In this document: positions 5,405 through 5,584 of the stretch, one piece after another | Position numbering within the stretch: position 1 is the stretch's first letter | Layout of the letters: the number at the start of each line of letters is the position of its first letter | Assembly: GCA_016178125.1 (NCBI GenBank) | Contig: JACOTV010000085.1 | Location: 1-5,584 of the forward strand | Length of the DNA stretch: 5,584 nt | Direction: 5' to 3' | Origin: Candidatus Microgenomates bacterium | Lineage (GTDB): Bacteria > Patescibacteriota > Microgenomatia > UBA1406 > GWC2-37-13 | Notes under the pieces: generated by a model | What the model was told of the DNA's origin: nothing | What the model saw: the letters and a program-made list of their open reading frames with translations, nothing else | The model's database searches: none | Made by a program: the position numbers and the translations under genes

Positions 5405-5584
5405 ATGGATCACTCAAATGCTCGGACCCGAACTATGGTGTTTACGGGCATCGGTATATTTTTACTGTTGTTTGTTGCGGTCTCAATACTGAGCTTTGTT
5501 AGGCGACAAAACGAGGCAAAAAAGCAAGAACAATCGCATACCACACGTATTTCAAAATCTTCAGAAAAAAAAAAAAAAACGGCC
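5405..5584 (+). CDS. Membrane-anchored protein of unknown function (N-terminal part, cut by window edge)
   Basis: The first 60 codons of an open frame that runs off the window; too short to assign a family. It starts at an ATG one base after the stop of the preceding gene, with no Shine-Dalgarno site, so translation is probably coupled. A basic, polar N-terminus (residues 1-10) leads into one hydrophobic segment (about 11-32, VFTGIGIFLLLFVAVSILSF). A polar stretch rich in Lys, Gln and Ser follows, ending in KKKK, which is encoded by a 15-A run. The layout mirrors the N-terminus of the upstream protein: short tail, single membrane segment, low-complexity linker. The two probably act together at the cell surface. 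Because of the A run, the frame beyond it is the least certain part. Confidence 0.7.
   Translation, partial: MDHSNARTRTMVFTGIGIFLLLFVAVSILSFVRRQNEAKKQEQSHTTRISKSSEKKKKTA
5565..5579 (+). repeat. 15-base poly-A tract within a coding region
   Basis: Fifteen consecutive A bases encode lysines 55-58 and the first base of Thr59 in the partial downstream gene. Tracts of this length are prone to replication slippage, polymerase slippage and sequencing or assembly length errors, so the frame after it should be treated with caution. Confidence 0.9.

Noticed and set aside
1..5584. Alternative genetic code with TGA read as an amino acid
   Set aside because: All complete genes stay open without internal TGA, and trpS ends at a TGA at the expected family length.

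Overview
The window looks like a stretch of a bacterial chromosome at roughly even GC that uses the standard bacterial code, with no in-frame TGA in any gene. A host in the Patescibacteria (candidate phyla radiation) or a similar lineage is my best guess, not a demonstrated fact. The reasons are an archaeal/eukaryotic-type tyrosyl-tRNA synthetase beside a bacterial-type tryptophanyl-tRNA synthetase, gene starts without Shine-Dalgarno sites but with -10 boxes right in front of the ATG, an intergenic palindromic repeat, and a long membrane-anchored protein of no recognised function.

Layout, left to right. Positions 1-980, minus strand: the N-terminal 326 codons of an AMP-forming acetyl-CoA synthetase (acs), cut by the window edge. 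Positions 1019-2098, minus strand: tyrS, whose start I place at an internal ATG rather than at the longest-ORF start (2113). Positions 2099-2231: a divergent intergenic region with a 75-bp imperfect palindromic repeat and a TATAAT box facing each synthetase gene (the tyrS box lies in the first codons of the longer ORF reading). Positions 2232-3206, plus strand: trpS. Positions 3250-5403, plus strand: a 717-residue single-pass membrane protein of unknown function. Positions 5405-5584, plus strand: the first 60 codons of another membrane-anchored protein, starting one base after the previous stop and cut by the window edge after a 15-A run.

Function: tyrS and trpS are housekeeping translation genes for two aromatic amino acids, transcribed away from each other. 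acs follows tyrS and has its own candidate promoter. The two membrane-protein genes after trpS look like a separate, probably translationally coupled, cell-surface pair.

The strongest unusual signal is the start-site architecture. trpS and tyrS have exactly TATAAT, six bases, ATG. acs has CATAAT, six bases, ATG, with TTGCAA 17 bases further upstream. This places the expected transcription start on the A of each start codon, so all three messages are predicted to be leaderless. I found no CRISPR array, tRNA, rRNA, insertion sequence or complete novel defence-type system.
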